Source: Yinghuangia sp051388915 (GTDB lineage: Bacteria; Actinomycetota; Actinomycetes; Streptomycetales; Streptomycetaceae). From it: 64,000 bases of DNA. A model generated the notes under the pieces. It saw nothing but the letters and a program-made list of their open reading frames with translations. It was not told the origin of the DNA and searched no databases. The DNA lies in NCBI RefSeq assembly GCF_051388915.1, contig NZ_JBPKBH010000008.1:186001-250000 (forward strand), read 5' to 3'. Positions 43,949 through 55,833 of this stretch are shown here, piece after piece. A program made the position numbers and the translations under genes. Every line of letters begins with the position of its first letter. Within the stretch, counting starts at the first letter, position 1.

Positions 43949-45631
43949 CTATTGCACGCACCGCGTCCCGGCCGGCGGCAGCGTGCCGTCGAGGAAGTAC
44001 TTGTTCACGGCCTCGTCGATGCAGGCGTTGCCCTTGCCGTACGCCGCGTGCCCTTCGCCCTCAAGAGTGAGCAGCGTGGCGTTCTCCAGCCCCTGCGCGA
44101 GGCGCTCGGAGGCCGCGTACGGCGTCGCGGGGTCGCCGGTGGTGCCGATCACCACGACCGGGCTGTCCGCGGGCGCCTTGATCGTGTGCGGCTTCTCCGG
44201 GGTCTTGTACGGCCAGAACTCGCACCCGGGGCCGTCGAAGTCCTCGGCGACCGTGTCCCGCGAGAACAGCGGCGCCTCCTTGCGGAGCTTGTCGAGGACC
44301 TGTTGGACCCGTTCGGGTGACGGTGCCTCGGCCGCCCCGTCCGCGCAGCGGATGGCCGACAGGGCGTCCATCGAGCCGTCGTACTCGCCGTTCTCGCCGC
44401 GGCCGTTGTAGTTGTCGGCGTAGAAGAGGAGGGCGGAGCCGTCGCCCTGGCGCATCGCGTAGCCGAAGGCGTCGCGCAGCCACTTCCAGCGCTCGGCGTC
44501 GCCGTAGAGCAGGCTGATCATGCCGGACCAGCCGAGGCTGGACGTGAGCTCGCGGCCCCTCTGATTCGTCGGCAGCGGGTTCGTGCGCAGCCCGTCGAGG
44601 AAGTCCACCCCCACCAGGGCCGCCTTGTCGGCGTCGCGGCCCAGCGGGCAGCCGGCACGCCCGGCGCAGTCCTCGGCGAAGCGCGTGAACGCCTGCTCGA
44701 ACCCGATCTGCTGGTTCACCGACTTCTCCAGCGGGTCCTCCGCCGGGTCGACCGCGGCGTCGAGGACGAGGCGGCCCGCCTTGTCGGGGAACTCCTCAAG
44801 GTAGAGGGAGCCGAGGTAGGTGCCGTAGGAGTAGCCGAGGTAGTGCAGTTCGTCGTCGCCGACGACGCCGCGCAGGACGTCCATGTCGCGCGCCACGTTG
44901 CGGGTTCCGACGTGCGGCAGCAACTCGCCGGACTTGGCCTGGCAGGCGGCGGCGAACGCCTTGGACTGCTCCTCGGCGTAGGCGTTGCTCGCCGCGCGGT
45001 CCTTGGGGTCGGGGCCGTCGTCCGCGTTGCGCTGGTCCCGGGTCTTGTCGTCCAGGCACTCGATCGTCGTGCTGTCGCCGACACCGCGGGGGTCGAAGCC
45101 GATGACGTCGAAGCGCTCGTGCATCGCTCCGTCGAAGCGCTTGTACGCGAACTGGAGCCACTCCTTGCCCGACCCGCCCGGGCCGCCCGGGTTCACCAGG
45201 AGAGTGCCGATGCGGCCCTCGGACGCGGCCGCCTGGTACCGCATGACCGCCACGTCGATCGAGCGGGCGGCGGGGTTCGCATAGTCCAGCGGCACGCGTA
45301 GCGTCGCGCACTGGAACTCGGCCTCGTCCTTCTCCTCGGTCTCCGGGTCGTCCTCGCAGGGATTCCACGCCAACTGCTGCGCGTAGAAGTCCTTGAGCGC
45401 GGGGTCGTCCTGGCCCTTGGGCGGCGGAGGCGGGGGCGGCGTGGTGGCCGGGGCGGCATCGGTCGGTGCCGCGGGCGCGGCGCCGGTCTGCGCGGCGTTG
45501 CCCGCGTCGTCTCCGCCTCCCGAGGTGCATCCGGCGAGCAGGGCAGATGCGGCGACGAGCGCGGGTATCGCGCGGCGTATTGATGCCCGGCGGGGCACAC
45601 GGGTGGCGGTCACGGGGGGAACAACTATCAC
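43949..45631 (-). CDS. Tap-like (SlpD/E-type) secreted lipoprotein peptidase 3
   Basis: 560 residues from a GTG at 45631; another GTG six codons on is possible because no clear RBS precedes either. Lipobox SALLAGC. Nucleophile LHYLGYSYGTYLGSLYLEEFP, acid VVVIGTTGDPATPYAASERL, His EGHAAYGKGNAC. The spacer after the lipobox is Pro-rich (TTPPPPPPPKGQDD). Its extracellular domain is nearly colinear with copy 2. The upstream region contains CTGATGGGCTGTCAG (45661-45675), a weaker version of the recurrent 15-bp element. Confidence 0.92.
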   Translation of the reverse strand: MIVVPPVTATRVPRRASIRRAIPALVAASALLAGCTSGGGDDAGNAAQTGAAPAAPTDAAPATTPPPPPPPKGQDDPALKDFYAQQLAWNPCEDDPETEEKDEAEFQCATLRVPLDYANPAARSIDVAVMRYQAAASEGRIGTLLVNPGGPGGSGKEWLQFAYKRFDGAMHERFDVIGFDPRGVGDSTTIECLDDKTRDQRNADDGPDPKDRAASNAYAEEQSKAFAAACQAKSGELLPHVGTRNVARDMDVLRGVVGDDELHYLGYSYGTYLGSLYLEEFPDKAGRLVLDAAVDPAEDPLEKSVNQQIGFEQAFTRFAEDCAGRAGCPLGRDADKAALVGVDFLDGLRTNPLPTNQRGRELTSSLGWSGMISLLYGDAERWKWLRDAFGYAMRQGDGSALLFYADNYNGRGENGEYDGSMDALSAIRCADGAAEAPSPERVQQVLDKLRKEAPLFSRDTVAEDFDGPGCEFWPYKTPEKPHTIKAPADSPVVVIGTTGDPATPYAASERLAQGLENATLLTLEGEGHAAYGKGNACIDEAVNKYFLDGTLPPAGTRCVQ

Positions 45632-45660
45632 GTCGGTCGGGCGCCCCCGCGATCAGGGGT

Positions 45661-45675
45661 CTGATGGGCTGTCAG
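45661..45675. promoter_or_regulatory. Weak copy of the recurrent element upstream of peptidase 3
   Basis: CTGATGGGCTGTCAG keeps the outer arms but has one mismatch in the CGTCAG half. It lies 30-44 bp upstream of the peptidase 3 start. Confidence 0.3.
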
Positions 45676-47189
45676 GGCCGCCGCGTCGACGTCGCGCCCG
45701 TGCCGGCGCCGGTGGCGGTGGCCGATGCGGAGGAGGGGGACTTCTCCGTGCTGTCCGTGACATTCCGGCCCAGGAACTGGAGCGCGGCGGGGAGTTGCTT
45801 GGACACCGTGCCGGACGCGGTCGCGTTCTCCACGACGGTCGGCGCCTTCGCGGCGGACTTGAACGCGGTCGCGTCCTGCCGTGCCGCGGTGGCCGAGCTC
45901 GTGTTGGACAGGAAGACGCGCACATCCGGCTTCTTGGCGAGGAGCGCCTTGGGCTGCTGCGCATCGCGTACGCCCGACGCCGACGGCCACAGCGGCGAAG
46001 TCAGCTCCAGGGGACCGGACAGGCTCGCCGAGGCGGCGTAGTACTGCCCGTACTGGAGCGCGTACTTCGTCGCGCACAGGCCGCCCGCGCCCTCGCCGAG
46101 CAGGCCCCACGACGCGCGGTCGGCCGAGACGCGGAAGGTCGCGGCCACCGCCTCCCGCACGTCCTCGTTGTGGAACGTGGCCATGCTGGGCTTGCCCGGG
46201 ATGTCGCTGCACTCGGTGTCGATCTCGGTCGGGTCGGCGAGCGCGCTCAGCTCGTTCTGCTGATACGGCGTCAACTCCGGTGCCACGACGACGAACGGCG
46301 GCAGCGTGCCGCTGGTGATGCCGTCCGTCAGGTCGGCGAGCAGGCCCATGCCGGGCTCCAGCATCGAGTTCGCGCCGACGCCCGGGTAGGCGGAGTGCAC
46401 GACCAGGACCGGGAAGCTCTTGGTGCGCATGCTCTCCTGCGTGTACTGCGGCGGGAGCCACACCCACACGTCGGAGGTCACGCCGGAGCGGCGGCCCGCG
46501 AGTTCGAGGTGGTTCAGCTGGCCGCCGGAGCGGGTGCCGAGCGACTGGAACTGCTGCGGGCCGAGCGGCGCGAGGTCGCCGTCCGTGGAACTGGCGGACG
46601 GGCGCGGCGAGGCGGCCTCACTCGTGCCCGCGGCGGCGGGGGCGGTCTTGTCGCCGTCGTCGTCGCCCTTGAGGCTGTCGTACGCCAGGGTCCCGACCGC
46701 CCCGGCGACCAGCACGAAGGCCAAGGTGACGCCGCCGACCACGAGTTGGGGGCGCCGCGTGCGGGCGGGACGCTCCGGCTCGGGGCCGATCACCGCGAGC
46801 GGCGTGAGCCGGTCGGGGTCGATCTCGACGATCTCGGACGCTTGTTCGTACCGCTGGCCGTGCCGCTGGTCGTGCCGCGCTTCGTGCCGCGCTTCGTGCC
46901 GCTGCTCGAGCTGCGGTTCGCGCCCGGGTGCATGCCGCGCGGGGCGTACCTCGGCCGCGGCGGCGACGGGAGTCGACAGGGGCGTGTCGTCGTCGCGCGG
47001 CGTCGCCAGGACCGGGCGTACCGTCGCCTCCTCGGCGAAGTCGCCCGGTGGGGCGGTCTGTTCCGGCCGTGGTCCGTCGTCCGTGCGCCGCCGGAGCTTC
47101 GTGCCCTGCGTGCGCAGGAGGTACGCGACGGCGAAGCCCGTCGTCGTCGCGATCAGCAGGGCCTTGAGTGCCTTCCGCACCGGTCGCAC
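45672..47189 (-). CDS. Membrane-anchored esterase-fold protein lacking the nucleophile serine
   Basis: 505 residues from a GTG at 47189 (VRPVRKALKALLIATTT). One membrane helix lies near the N-terminus (LLIATTTGFAVAYLL) and another at about residues 155-175 (LVVGGVTLAFVLVAGAVGTLAYD), with a His/Arg/Glu-rich loop between. The C-terminal domain has the esterase D/antigen-85 fold (VWLPPQYTQESMRTKSFPVLVVHSAYPG, ELTSPLWPSA), but the expected GxSxGG elbow is GEGAGG in SWGLLGEGAGGLCATKYAL, so the catalytic serine is replaced by Gly. It is probably a pseudoenzyme that binds rather than hydrolyses. Confidence 0.82.
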   Translation of the reverse strand: MRPVRKALKALLIATTTGFAVAYLLRTQGTKLRRRTDDGPRPEQTAPPGDFAEEATVRPVLATPRDDDTPLSTPVAAAAEVRPARHAPGREPQLEQRHEARHEARHDQRHGQRYEQASEIVEIDPDRLTPLAVIGPEPERPARTRRPQLVVGGVTLAFVLVAGAVGTLAYDSLKGDDDGDKTAPAAAGTSEAASPRPSASSTDGDLAPLGPQQFQSLGTRSGGQLNHLELAGRRSGVTSDVWVWLPPQYTQESMRTKSFPVLVVHSAYPGVGANSMLEPGMGLLADLTDGITSGTLPPFVVVAPELTPYQQNELSALADPTEIDTECSDIPGKPSMATFHNEDVREAVAATFRVSADRASWGLLGEGAGGLCATKYALQYGQYYAASASLSGPLELTSPLWPSASGVRDAQQPKALLAKKPDVRVFLSNTSSATAARQDATAFKSAAKAPTVVENATASGTVSKQLPAALQFLGRNVTDSTEKSPSSASATATGAGTGATSTRRP

Positions 47190-47463
47190 CGACTTGCACC
47201 GTCCTTGGCCGTAGTTCGTGGTCGTTTTGTCGTGGTGCCCAGGGCAGTTCGTGCCGCACGAACTGCCGTGGCGCCGCGGCGCGTTTCGCGGCGTATCTCC
47301 GGGGGAGGAGCTTCCGCGGGTGCGTCGGTCGAGCAATGGCAAAGGGTCGCCTGCAAGTACCGCCGGAGGACCGAGGCGGGATCACAGTGACCCGGAATGC
47401 GGCTGGTTCGCCGTGAGGGAACTCTCCCATGTCGACGTCGCGGACGCCGCTCCGGGTTCCCGC

Positions 47464-48651
47464 TCAACCCGCGCGAAGGGTCAGTGCCATCGCCTCGACG
47501 GCCAGCAGCGGGGCGACATTTGTGTCGATCGCACGCCGACAGGCGAGGATCGCCTCGATGCGCCGCAGCGTCGTCTCGGGAGTCGCGGACCGCGCGACGC
47601 TGTCGAGCGCGGGCCGCATCTGCTCGTTGTCCAGCGGCACTTGGGCCCCGAACTGGATGGCCAGGACGTCGCGGTAGAACGCCGCGAGGTCGATCAGGGC
47701 GAGGTCCAGGCAGTCGCGCTGGGTGCGGGTCGCGCGCTTCTTCTGGCGGTTCTCCAGCTCCTTGACGACCCCGGCGGTGCCGGACGGCAGCCGGCCGCCC
47801 GGCGTCGACGCGCCGAGCGCGCTGCGCAACTCCTCGGTCTCCCGGGCGTCCAACTCCTCGGTGATCTGCTTCGCGTCCGCCGCGGCGGCGTCGACGAGGC
47901 GCTGCGCGGCGGCCATGCACCCGCCGATGTCGGCGAGTTGCGTGGGCAGCTTCAGCACCTCGGCGCGGCGCAGCCGGGTCTGCTCGTCGGTGGCGAGACG
48001 GCGGGCGCGGCCGATGTGGCCGCCGGTCGCGCGAGCGGCGTACCCGGCCATCGCCGGGTCGATCCCGTCGCGGCGCGCGAGCATGTCGGCGACCGCCTCG
48101 ACAGGCGGCGTACGCAAGGCCACGTGGCGGCAGCGCGAGCGGATCGTCGGCAGCGCGTCCTCGACCGACGGCGCGCAGAGCATCCACACGGTGCGCGGCG
48201 CGGGCTCCTCGATGGCCTTGAGCAGGACGTTGCCCGCGCCCTCGGTCAGCCGGTCGGCGTCCTCCAGCACGATGACCTGCCAGCGCCCGCCCGCCGGGGA
48301 CATCGAGGCGCGGCGCACCAGGTCGCGCGTCTCCTTCACGCCGATGGACAGCAACTCGGTGCCGATCACGTCGACGTCCGCATGCGTGCCGGTCAGCGCG
48401 GTGTGGCAGCCATCGCAGTGGCCGCAGCCCGGCTCGGCGCCGAGCGCCAGATCAGGGCTCACACACTGAAGGGCGGCGGCGAACGCGCGGGCGGCGGTGG
48501 ACCGGCCGGAGCCCGGCGGGCCGGTGAACAGCCACGCGTGGGTCATGCCGCCCACGGGCTCCCCGGCGAGGACTGCGCGCCCGGCGGACGCGGCGGCCCG
48601 CAATTGGCCGACCACGCGGTCCTGGCCGACGAGGTCGTCCCACACGGTCAC
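47464..48651 (-). CDS. holB: DNA polymerase III delta' subunit
   Basis: 395 residues from a GTG at 48651 with GAGGAG nine bases upstream. The clamp-loader subunit delta' is an AAA+ protein without ATPase activity: its degenerate P-loop reads FTGPPGSGRSTAARAF, its zinc finger uses Cys in CVSPDLALGAEPGCGHCDGC, and the sensor region is LLKAIEEPAPRTVWMLCAPS...IRSRCRHVALRTP. The last 150 residues are the collar domain. It is downstream of tmk on the same strand, the conserved tmk-holB order. A broader frame upstream is Arg/Pro-rich and was rejected. Confidence 0.92.
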   Translation of the reverse strand: MTVWDDLVGQDRVVGQLRAAASAGRAVLAGEPVGGMTHAWLFTGPPGSGRSTAARAFAAALQCVSPDLALGAEPGCGHCDGCHTALTGTHADVDVIGTELLSIGVKETRDLVRRASMSPAGGRWQVIVLEDADRLTEGAGNVLLKAIEEPAPRTVWMLCAPSVEDALPTIRSRCRHVALRTPPVEAVADMLARRDGIDPAMAGYAARATGGHIGRARRLATDEQTRLRRAEVLKLPTQLADIGGCMAAAQRLVDAAAADAKQITEELDARETEELRSALGASTPGGRLPSGTAGVVKELENRQKKRATRTQRDCLDLALIDLAAFYRDVLAIQFGAQVPLDNEQMRPALDSVARSATPETTLRRIEAILACRRAIDTNVAPLLAVEAMALTLRAG

Positions 48652-48800
48652 GGCGTCGTGCTCCTCGGAGTGGCGGTGGTTCGGGCAGGTACGGGTACGA
48701 CCGTACCGGGCGGAACGGACATCCCCCGCGAAGAGACACTCGGTGCGACCGGATGTCCCCGGCGAAGGGATGTCCGCCGTGGACGGAACTCCCGCGATAC

Positions 48801-51800
48801 CTACGGCTTGCGGCGCCAGCGGCTCTTGCGCGGCTCCGGCGCGGGCGCGGGCGGAGCGTCCGGGCGGCCCTCCGCCTGCCCGGCCCACGGACCCAGCAGA
48901 TCGTCGGCGAGCGTGTGCGGGTCGTCCGAAGCACCCTCGCCGCCGGTGTCGACGACCGGCAGGCGCGTGGTCTCGTCGATGCGGATCTTGGGGATCTTCT
49001 GCGTGTCGTCCTCGGAGCCGGGCGGCGGCTCCTCGACCGGACGCGGCCGGACGATCTCCAGCTCGGCGGTGTCCGGTTCCACCGTGCCCGGGGCCGATGC
49101 CGAGGATGCCGACGAAGACGAAGACGGGGACGAAGACGAAGATCCGGCCGACGAGCCCTCGGCAGCAGGCGTGTTCGCGCTCGGGGCGGCGTCCTTCGGA
49201 TCGACTGCGGGAACAACCCGGGTGGCCGCGGTCGACGCGTCGGCGGCGACCGTCCCGGAGGACTTGTCGCCCGTCGCCCGCGCCGTGCCGTTGGCCGCGG
49301 GCGCGTCCACGCCACCCCCGGCCTCGGCGGCGAGCGCCGCGGCCTCCTTCGCGGCCCGGGCCTGTGCCGCGGCCGCGGCGACGACCGCGCGCGCGGCGTC
49401 CTCCTCGGCCGCACGGCGCTCGGCCTCGGCCAGCCGCAGGGCCTCCTCGGCCTTCTCCCGCTCCTCCGCGCGGCGCTTGGCCTCGGCCGCGCGGACCGCG
49501 GCCTCCTCCCGACGGCGCTTGGTGTCGGCGGCGGCCTCCTCCTCGCGGCGGCGGCGCTCCTCCTCCGCCCGGCGGCGACGCTCGGCCTCGGCGGCCCGCT
49601 CCTCCTCCGCCGCGACGCGGTCGCGCTCGGCCCGCAGCGCGGACTCCTCCTCGATGCGCCGCGCCTGCTCGCGGCGGATGCGCTCCTCCTCCTCGGCCTT
49701 GAGCCGGGCCTCCTCGGCACGGCGCTCGGCCTCCTCTTCGAGGCGCTTCTGCTCGGCTGCGCGGCGAGCGGCCTCTTCCTCAAGGCGTACGCGCTCCTCC
49801 TCCGCGCGGCGCTTGGCCTCCTCGGCGAGACGCACGGCCTCGGCGGCGAGGCGCTCCTGCTCCTCCGCGCGGCGCCGCACCTCCTCCTCGGCCCGGATGC
49901 GCTCCTCCTCGGCCCGCCGGGCGGCCTCCTCGGCGAGGCGCTGCTGCTCGGCGTACCGCTGGCGCTCCTCGCTCTCCGCGCGCAGGCGGGCGATCAGCGC
50001 CTGCTTCTCGGCCTCGGCCTGGGCGCGCTCGGCCTTGCGGCGCTCCTCCTCCTCGCGCTCGCGGCGGGCCAGTTCCTCGGCCTGGCGCTTCTCCTGCTCG
50101 GAGACCGGCAGTTCGCGGTCGAGGCGGTGCCGGATCGCGGTGGTGACCGTGTCGGGCTCCTGGGCGGCGTCCACGACGAGGTAGCGGTCGGGGTCGGCGG
50201 CGGCGAGGTCGAGGAACGCGCCACGCACGAGGTGGTGGAAGCTCTGCGGCTCGGATTCGAGCCGGTCCGGGGCCTCGGTGAAGCGGCCGTGGCCGACCTC
50301 GGGGTCGAGGTCGAGCAGGATCGTCAGGTCCGGCTGGAGGCCGTCGCTGGCCCAGCGGGAGACCCGGGCGATCTCGCGGGTGCCCAGCTCGCGCCCGGCG
50401 CCCTGGTAGGCCACCGACGAGTCGATGTAGCGGTCGGTGATGACGATCGCGCCCCGTTCGAGGGCGGGGCGGATGACGGTGGCGACGTGTTCGGCGCGGT
50501 CGGCGGCGTACAGCAGCGCCTCGGCGCGCGCGTCGATGCCGGTGTTGTTGACGTCGAGCAGCATCGCGCGCAGGCGCTTGCCGATCTCGGTCGCACCGGG
50601 CTCGCGGGTCACCACCACGTCGTGGCCCTTGCTGCGGATCCACGAGGCCAGCGCCTCGACCTGGGTCGACTTGCCGACCCCTTCGCCGCCTTCGAGCGAG
50701 ATGAAGTAGCCGGGCGCCCGCGCCGGGCGGCCGGAGACATGGTCCACGTTGCGTGCGGAGTCGACCATGTCGCGGAGCAGCGGGATACCGCGCCGGTCGT
50801 CGACCGCGCGCAGCACGAACAGTCCCGTCGCGACCACCAGCAGGCCGGTGCCCATGAGGGTCAGCGCCGAGCCGTTGTACGTGAACACGTAGTGGTCGCC
50901 GGGCGTCCAGGTGTGCAGCCCGATCGCGCCCGCGACGAGCGCCCCGGCGGCGAGCCCGACGAGCATCACGACGCGCACGGCGGCCTGCACGAACGCGAAG
51001 GCGCGGGTACGCAGCTCCTCGCCGACCTCCAGCCCGAACAGCGTGTAGCCGGTGACCCAGGCGATGCCGGACAGCACGCCGAGGAGGCCGGTGAGCACCA
51101 CGACGACGACGACGTTCGCGAACAGCCCGGTCATCAGCAGCACCAGGCCCGCGGTGGCGACCGACAGGCCGAACAGGCGCCGGCGGCTGAACGTCGGGAT
51201 CACGCGCGGGCCGCACAGCAGACCGAGCGCGGCACCGCCGAGGAGCGTCAGGAACACGGTGCCGTACGCGGCGTTCCCCGCGCCCAGCTCGGCCGTGTAG
51301 AGCGGCGCCAGGCCGACCAGCACACCGCCGCCGAGGAACAGCGCGAGCATGCCGATGACGAGGCCGCGTGTGGTGCGCGAGTGGCCGAGGACGCGCGGCG
51401 TGTCGGCGACCACGACCATCGGGTTCGGCCGCCGCGTGGTGACCGAGCGGCCGCGCGTGGGCATGCGCAGCAGGTAGACCGCCAGCGCCGAGATGAGATG
51501 CACGGCGGCGGTCGCGAACAGCGCGATGTCGGACGGGTGGCTCGCGAGTGTGTCGAACGAGGGCGCGAGCAACTGGTTGACCAGCGCCAGCACGATGAAC
51601 ACCGCCGCCGCGACGGGCGCCGCCGCGTACCCGGTCACCAGGTTGAACTGGGCCGCCGTGGCGAGGCGTTGGCGCGGCACGAGGTTGGGCACGGTGGCGT
51701 CGCGGGCCGGACCCCAGAAGGCCCCGGCGATGCCGCCCAGCGCGGTCGCGGCGAGGATCCACCACAGTTCGTCGACGAACGGCACCGAGGCGATCAGGCC

Positions 51801-52136
51801 GAAGCGCACGATGTCGCAGACCGCCATCGTCCAGCGCCGGTCCAGGTGGTCCACGATCTGCGCGGCGAGCGGCGCGACGAGCGCGGCCGGCAGCAGGCGC
51901 AGCACGAAGACCGCGGCGACCGCGGCCGCGAAGTCGAGGTAGTCGCCCTCGACGGTCCACAGCGCGGCCGAGGTGAGGGCGAGCAGGCCGAGCCAGTCCG
52001 CGAGTGCGGACGCGGCGATGGCGGTCCAGAAGCGCCGGAACGGGGCGATCTTGAGGACGCCCCCGATGCCGGTGACGGGATCCGGGGTCCGGGGCGGTAT
52101 TGCCGCCTCGGACGTGTGCTGCTCGGCTTGCGTCAT
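48801..52136 (-). CDS. tmk: Bifunctional MFS-type membrane protein/thymidylate kinase with long charged helix
   Basis: 1111 residues from an ATG at 52136. Residues about 30-450 form twelve membrane helices of an MFS type (ALADWLGLLALTSAALW, LGGIAGAFWGPARDATVPNLVPRQRLATAAQFNLVTGYAAAP). Residues about 470-680 are a complete dTMP kinase: GGEGVGKSTQVEAL, VVTREPGATEIGKRLRAMLLD, ITDRYIDSSVAYQGAGREL and LLDLDPEVG. Residues about 680-940 are almost pure Glu/Arg/Ala repeats expected to form a single long helix, and the tail is disordered (SSSSSS). Similar MFS-Tmk fusions are known in streptomycetes. dTMP kinase makes dTDP for DNA; the fusion would place it at the membrane. Confidence 0.93.
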   Translation of the reverse strand: MTQAEQHTSEAAIPPRTPDPVTGIGGVLKIAPFRRFWTAIAASALADWLGLLALTSAALWTVEGDYLDFAAAVAAVFVLRLLPAALVAPLAAQIVDHLDRRWTMAVCDIVRFGLIASVPFVDELWWILAATALGGIAGAFWGPARDATVPNLVPRQRLATAAQFNLVTGYAAAPVAAAVFIVLALVNQLLAPSFDTLASHPSDIALFATAAVHLISALAVYLLRMPTRGRSVTTRRPNPMVVVADTPRVLGHSRTTRGLVIGMLALFLGGGVLVGLAPLYTAELGAGNAAYGTVFLTLLGGAALGLLCGPRVIPTFSRRRLFGLSVATAGLVLLMTGLFANVVVVVVLTGLLGVLSGIAWVTGYTLFGLEVGEELRTRAFAFVQAAVRVVMLVGLAAGALVAGAIGLHTWTPGDHYVFTYNGSALTLMGTGLLVVATGLFVLRAVDDRRGIPLLRDMVDSARNVDHVSGRPARAPGYFISLEGGEGVGKSTQVEALASWIRSKGHDVVVTREPGATEIGKRLRAMLLDVNNTGIDARAEALLYAADRAEHVATVIRPALERGAIVITDRYIDSSVAYQGAGRELGTREIARVSRWASDGLQPDLTILLDLDPEVGHGRFTEAPDRLESEPQSFHHLVRGAFLDLAAADPDRYLVVDAAQEPDTVTTAIRHRLDRELPVSEQEKRQAEELARREREEEERRKAERAQAEAEKQALIARLRAESEERQRYAEQQRLAEEAARRAEEERIRAEEEVRRRAEEQERLAAEAVRLAEEAKRRAEEERVRLEEEAARRAAEQKRLEEEAERRAEEARLKAEEEERIRREQARRIEEESALRAERDRVAAEEERAAEAERRRRAEEERRRREEEAAADTKRRREEAAVRAAEAKRRAEEREKAEEALRLAEAERRAAEEDAARAVVAAAAAQARAAKEAAALAAEAGGGVDAPAANGTARATGDKSSGTVAADASTAATRVVPAVDPKDAAPSANTPAAEGSSAGSSSSSPSSSSSASSASAPGTVEPDTAELEIVRPRPVEEPPPGSEDDTQKIPKIRIDETTRLPVVDTGGEGASDDPHTLADDLLGPWAGQAEGRPDAPPAPAPEPRKSRWRRKP

Positions 52137-52261
52137 GCCGTCAACCCTAACCGTGTGGGCGCCGAGGGAAACGACGTTCAAACCGGCGTTTCCCGGTCGT
52201 CGCCGGACTTCGCGCGGCTGCCCGGGCACACCAATCGGCGCCGTTCCGGGCAAACGCGGAC

Positions 52262-52289
52262 GGGCCGCCGGAGGGAGTCCCGGCGGCCC
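52262..52289 (-). terminator. Terminator of topA
   Basis: GGGCCGCCGG and CCGGCGGCCC pair perfectly (10 bp) around AGGGAGTC, 15 bp after the topA stop. Confidence 0.72.
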
Positions 52290-52304
52290 TCGTACCAGCG
52301 AACC

Positions 52305-55282
<2,978 letters not shown>

Positions 55283-55833
55283 CTTCGCTCTTCTCTCCAG
55301 ATTGCTGCTGTGGGGCACTGCGGGGGCACTACGGGCACTGCTCGGGCGTTGCCGGGGTACTGCTGCGGTCCTGCTGCGGCGCTTGCTCCGCCATTGCCCC
55401 GGGCCTCCCCGGGTCGTGCTCCGGCGTTGCTCGGGCGGCCGACGCCCGTCAGGGAATGTAGCCGCCGTGTGGCGGAGTGTGACGGTATCCCAGCCCCCGA
55501 TGTCAAACCGGCCCTGCCCGGTATACGACACGGATCGGCCCGATGCCACTCGAACGGTAACGCGCACCCAACGGTTCCCGCTTCCCGGGCCGCTAACCCT
55601 CCCCCGTCCGAGGGCCTCCGAACGGCCGTGCGAGCGGGTGCCGGGCGCCCGGCGGGATCGCGGAATCCGCTTGTCAGGCACGTGATCGCGAACGTTCCGC
55701 GCATCCGTTCGCCACGCTCCGTGCACGCCGTGGACGGGCCGGAAAACGACGGGTGGCCCGTACATCTTGCTTCCTCGGCCCCTGCTGGTTATCTCTGATG
55801 GAGCGTCAGGTCAGCACGGAAGCGGGGCCAGCG
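55283..55833. other. 551-bp divergent region between topA and the MFS gene
   Basis: Near 55310-55440 a T/G-rich stretch repeats phrases such as GGGCACTGC and GCTCGGGCGTTGC. Around 55480-55510 the minus strand has CCGGTTTGACATCG, a possible -35 for topA, without a convincing -10. At 55795-55809 lies the recurrent symmetric element of the MFS gene. No gene is evident in between. Confidence 0.4.
55795..55809. promoter_or_regulatory. Operator-like element upstream of the MFS exporter
   Basis: CTGATGGAGCGTCAG matches the recurrent 15-bp element and is centred 32 bp before the ATG at 55834. It overlaps an earlier in-frame ATG (55798), which speaks against that start. Confidence 0.6.

Noticed and set aside
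19304..47189. Biosynthetic gene cluster for a natural product
   Set aside because: No PKS, NRPS, terpene, RiPP or sugar-biosynthesis core enzymes; only tailoring-type oxidoreductases.
45393..47390. Long plus-strand frame opposite the esterase-fold gene
   Set aside because: Arg/Gly-rich antisense product; the minus-strand protein has membrane helices and a recognisable fold.
55798..55833. Earlier ATG (MERQVSTEAG) as MFS start
   Set aside because: No RBS, and it lies inside the operator-like palindrome; the ATG at 55834 fits better.
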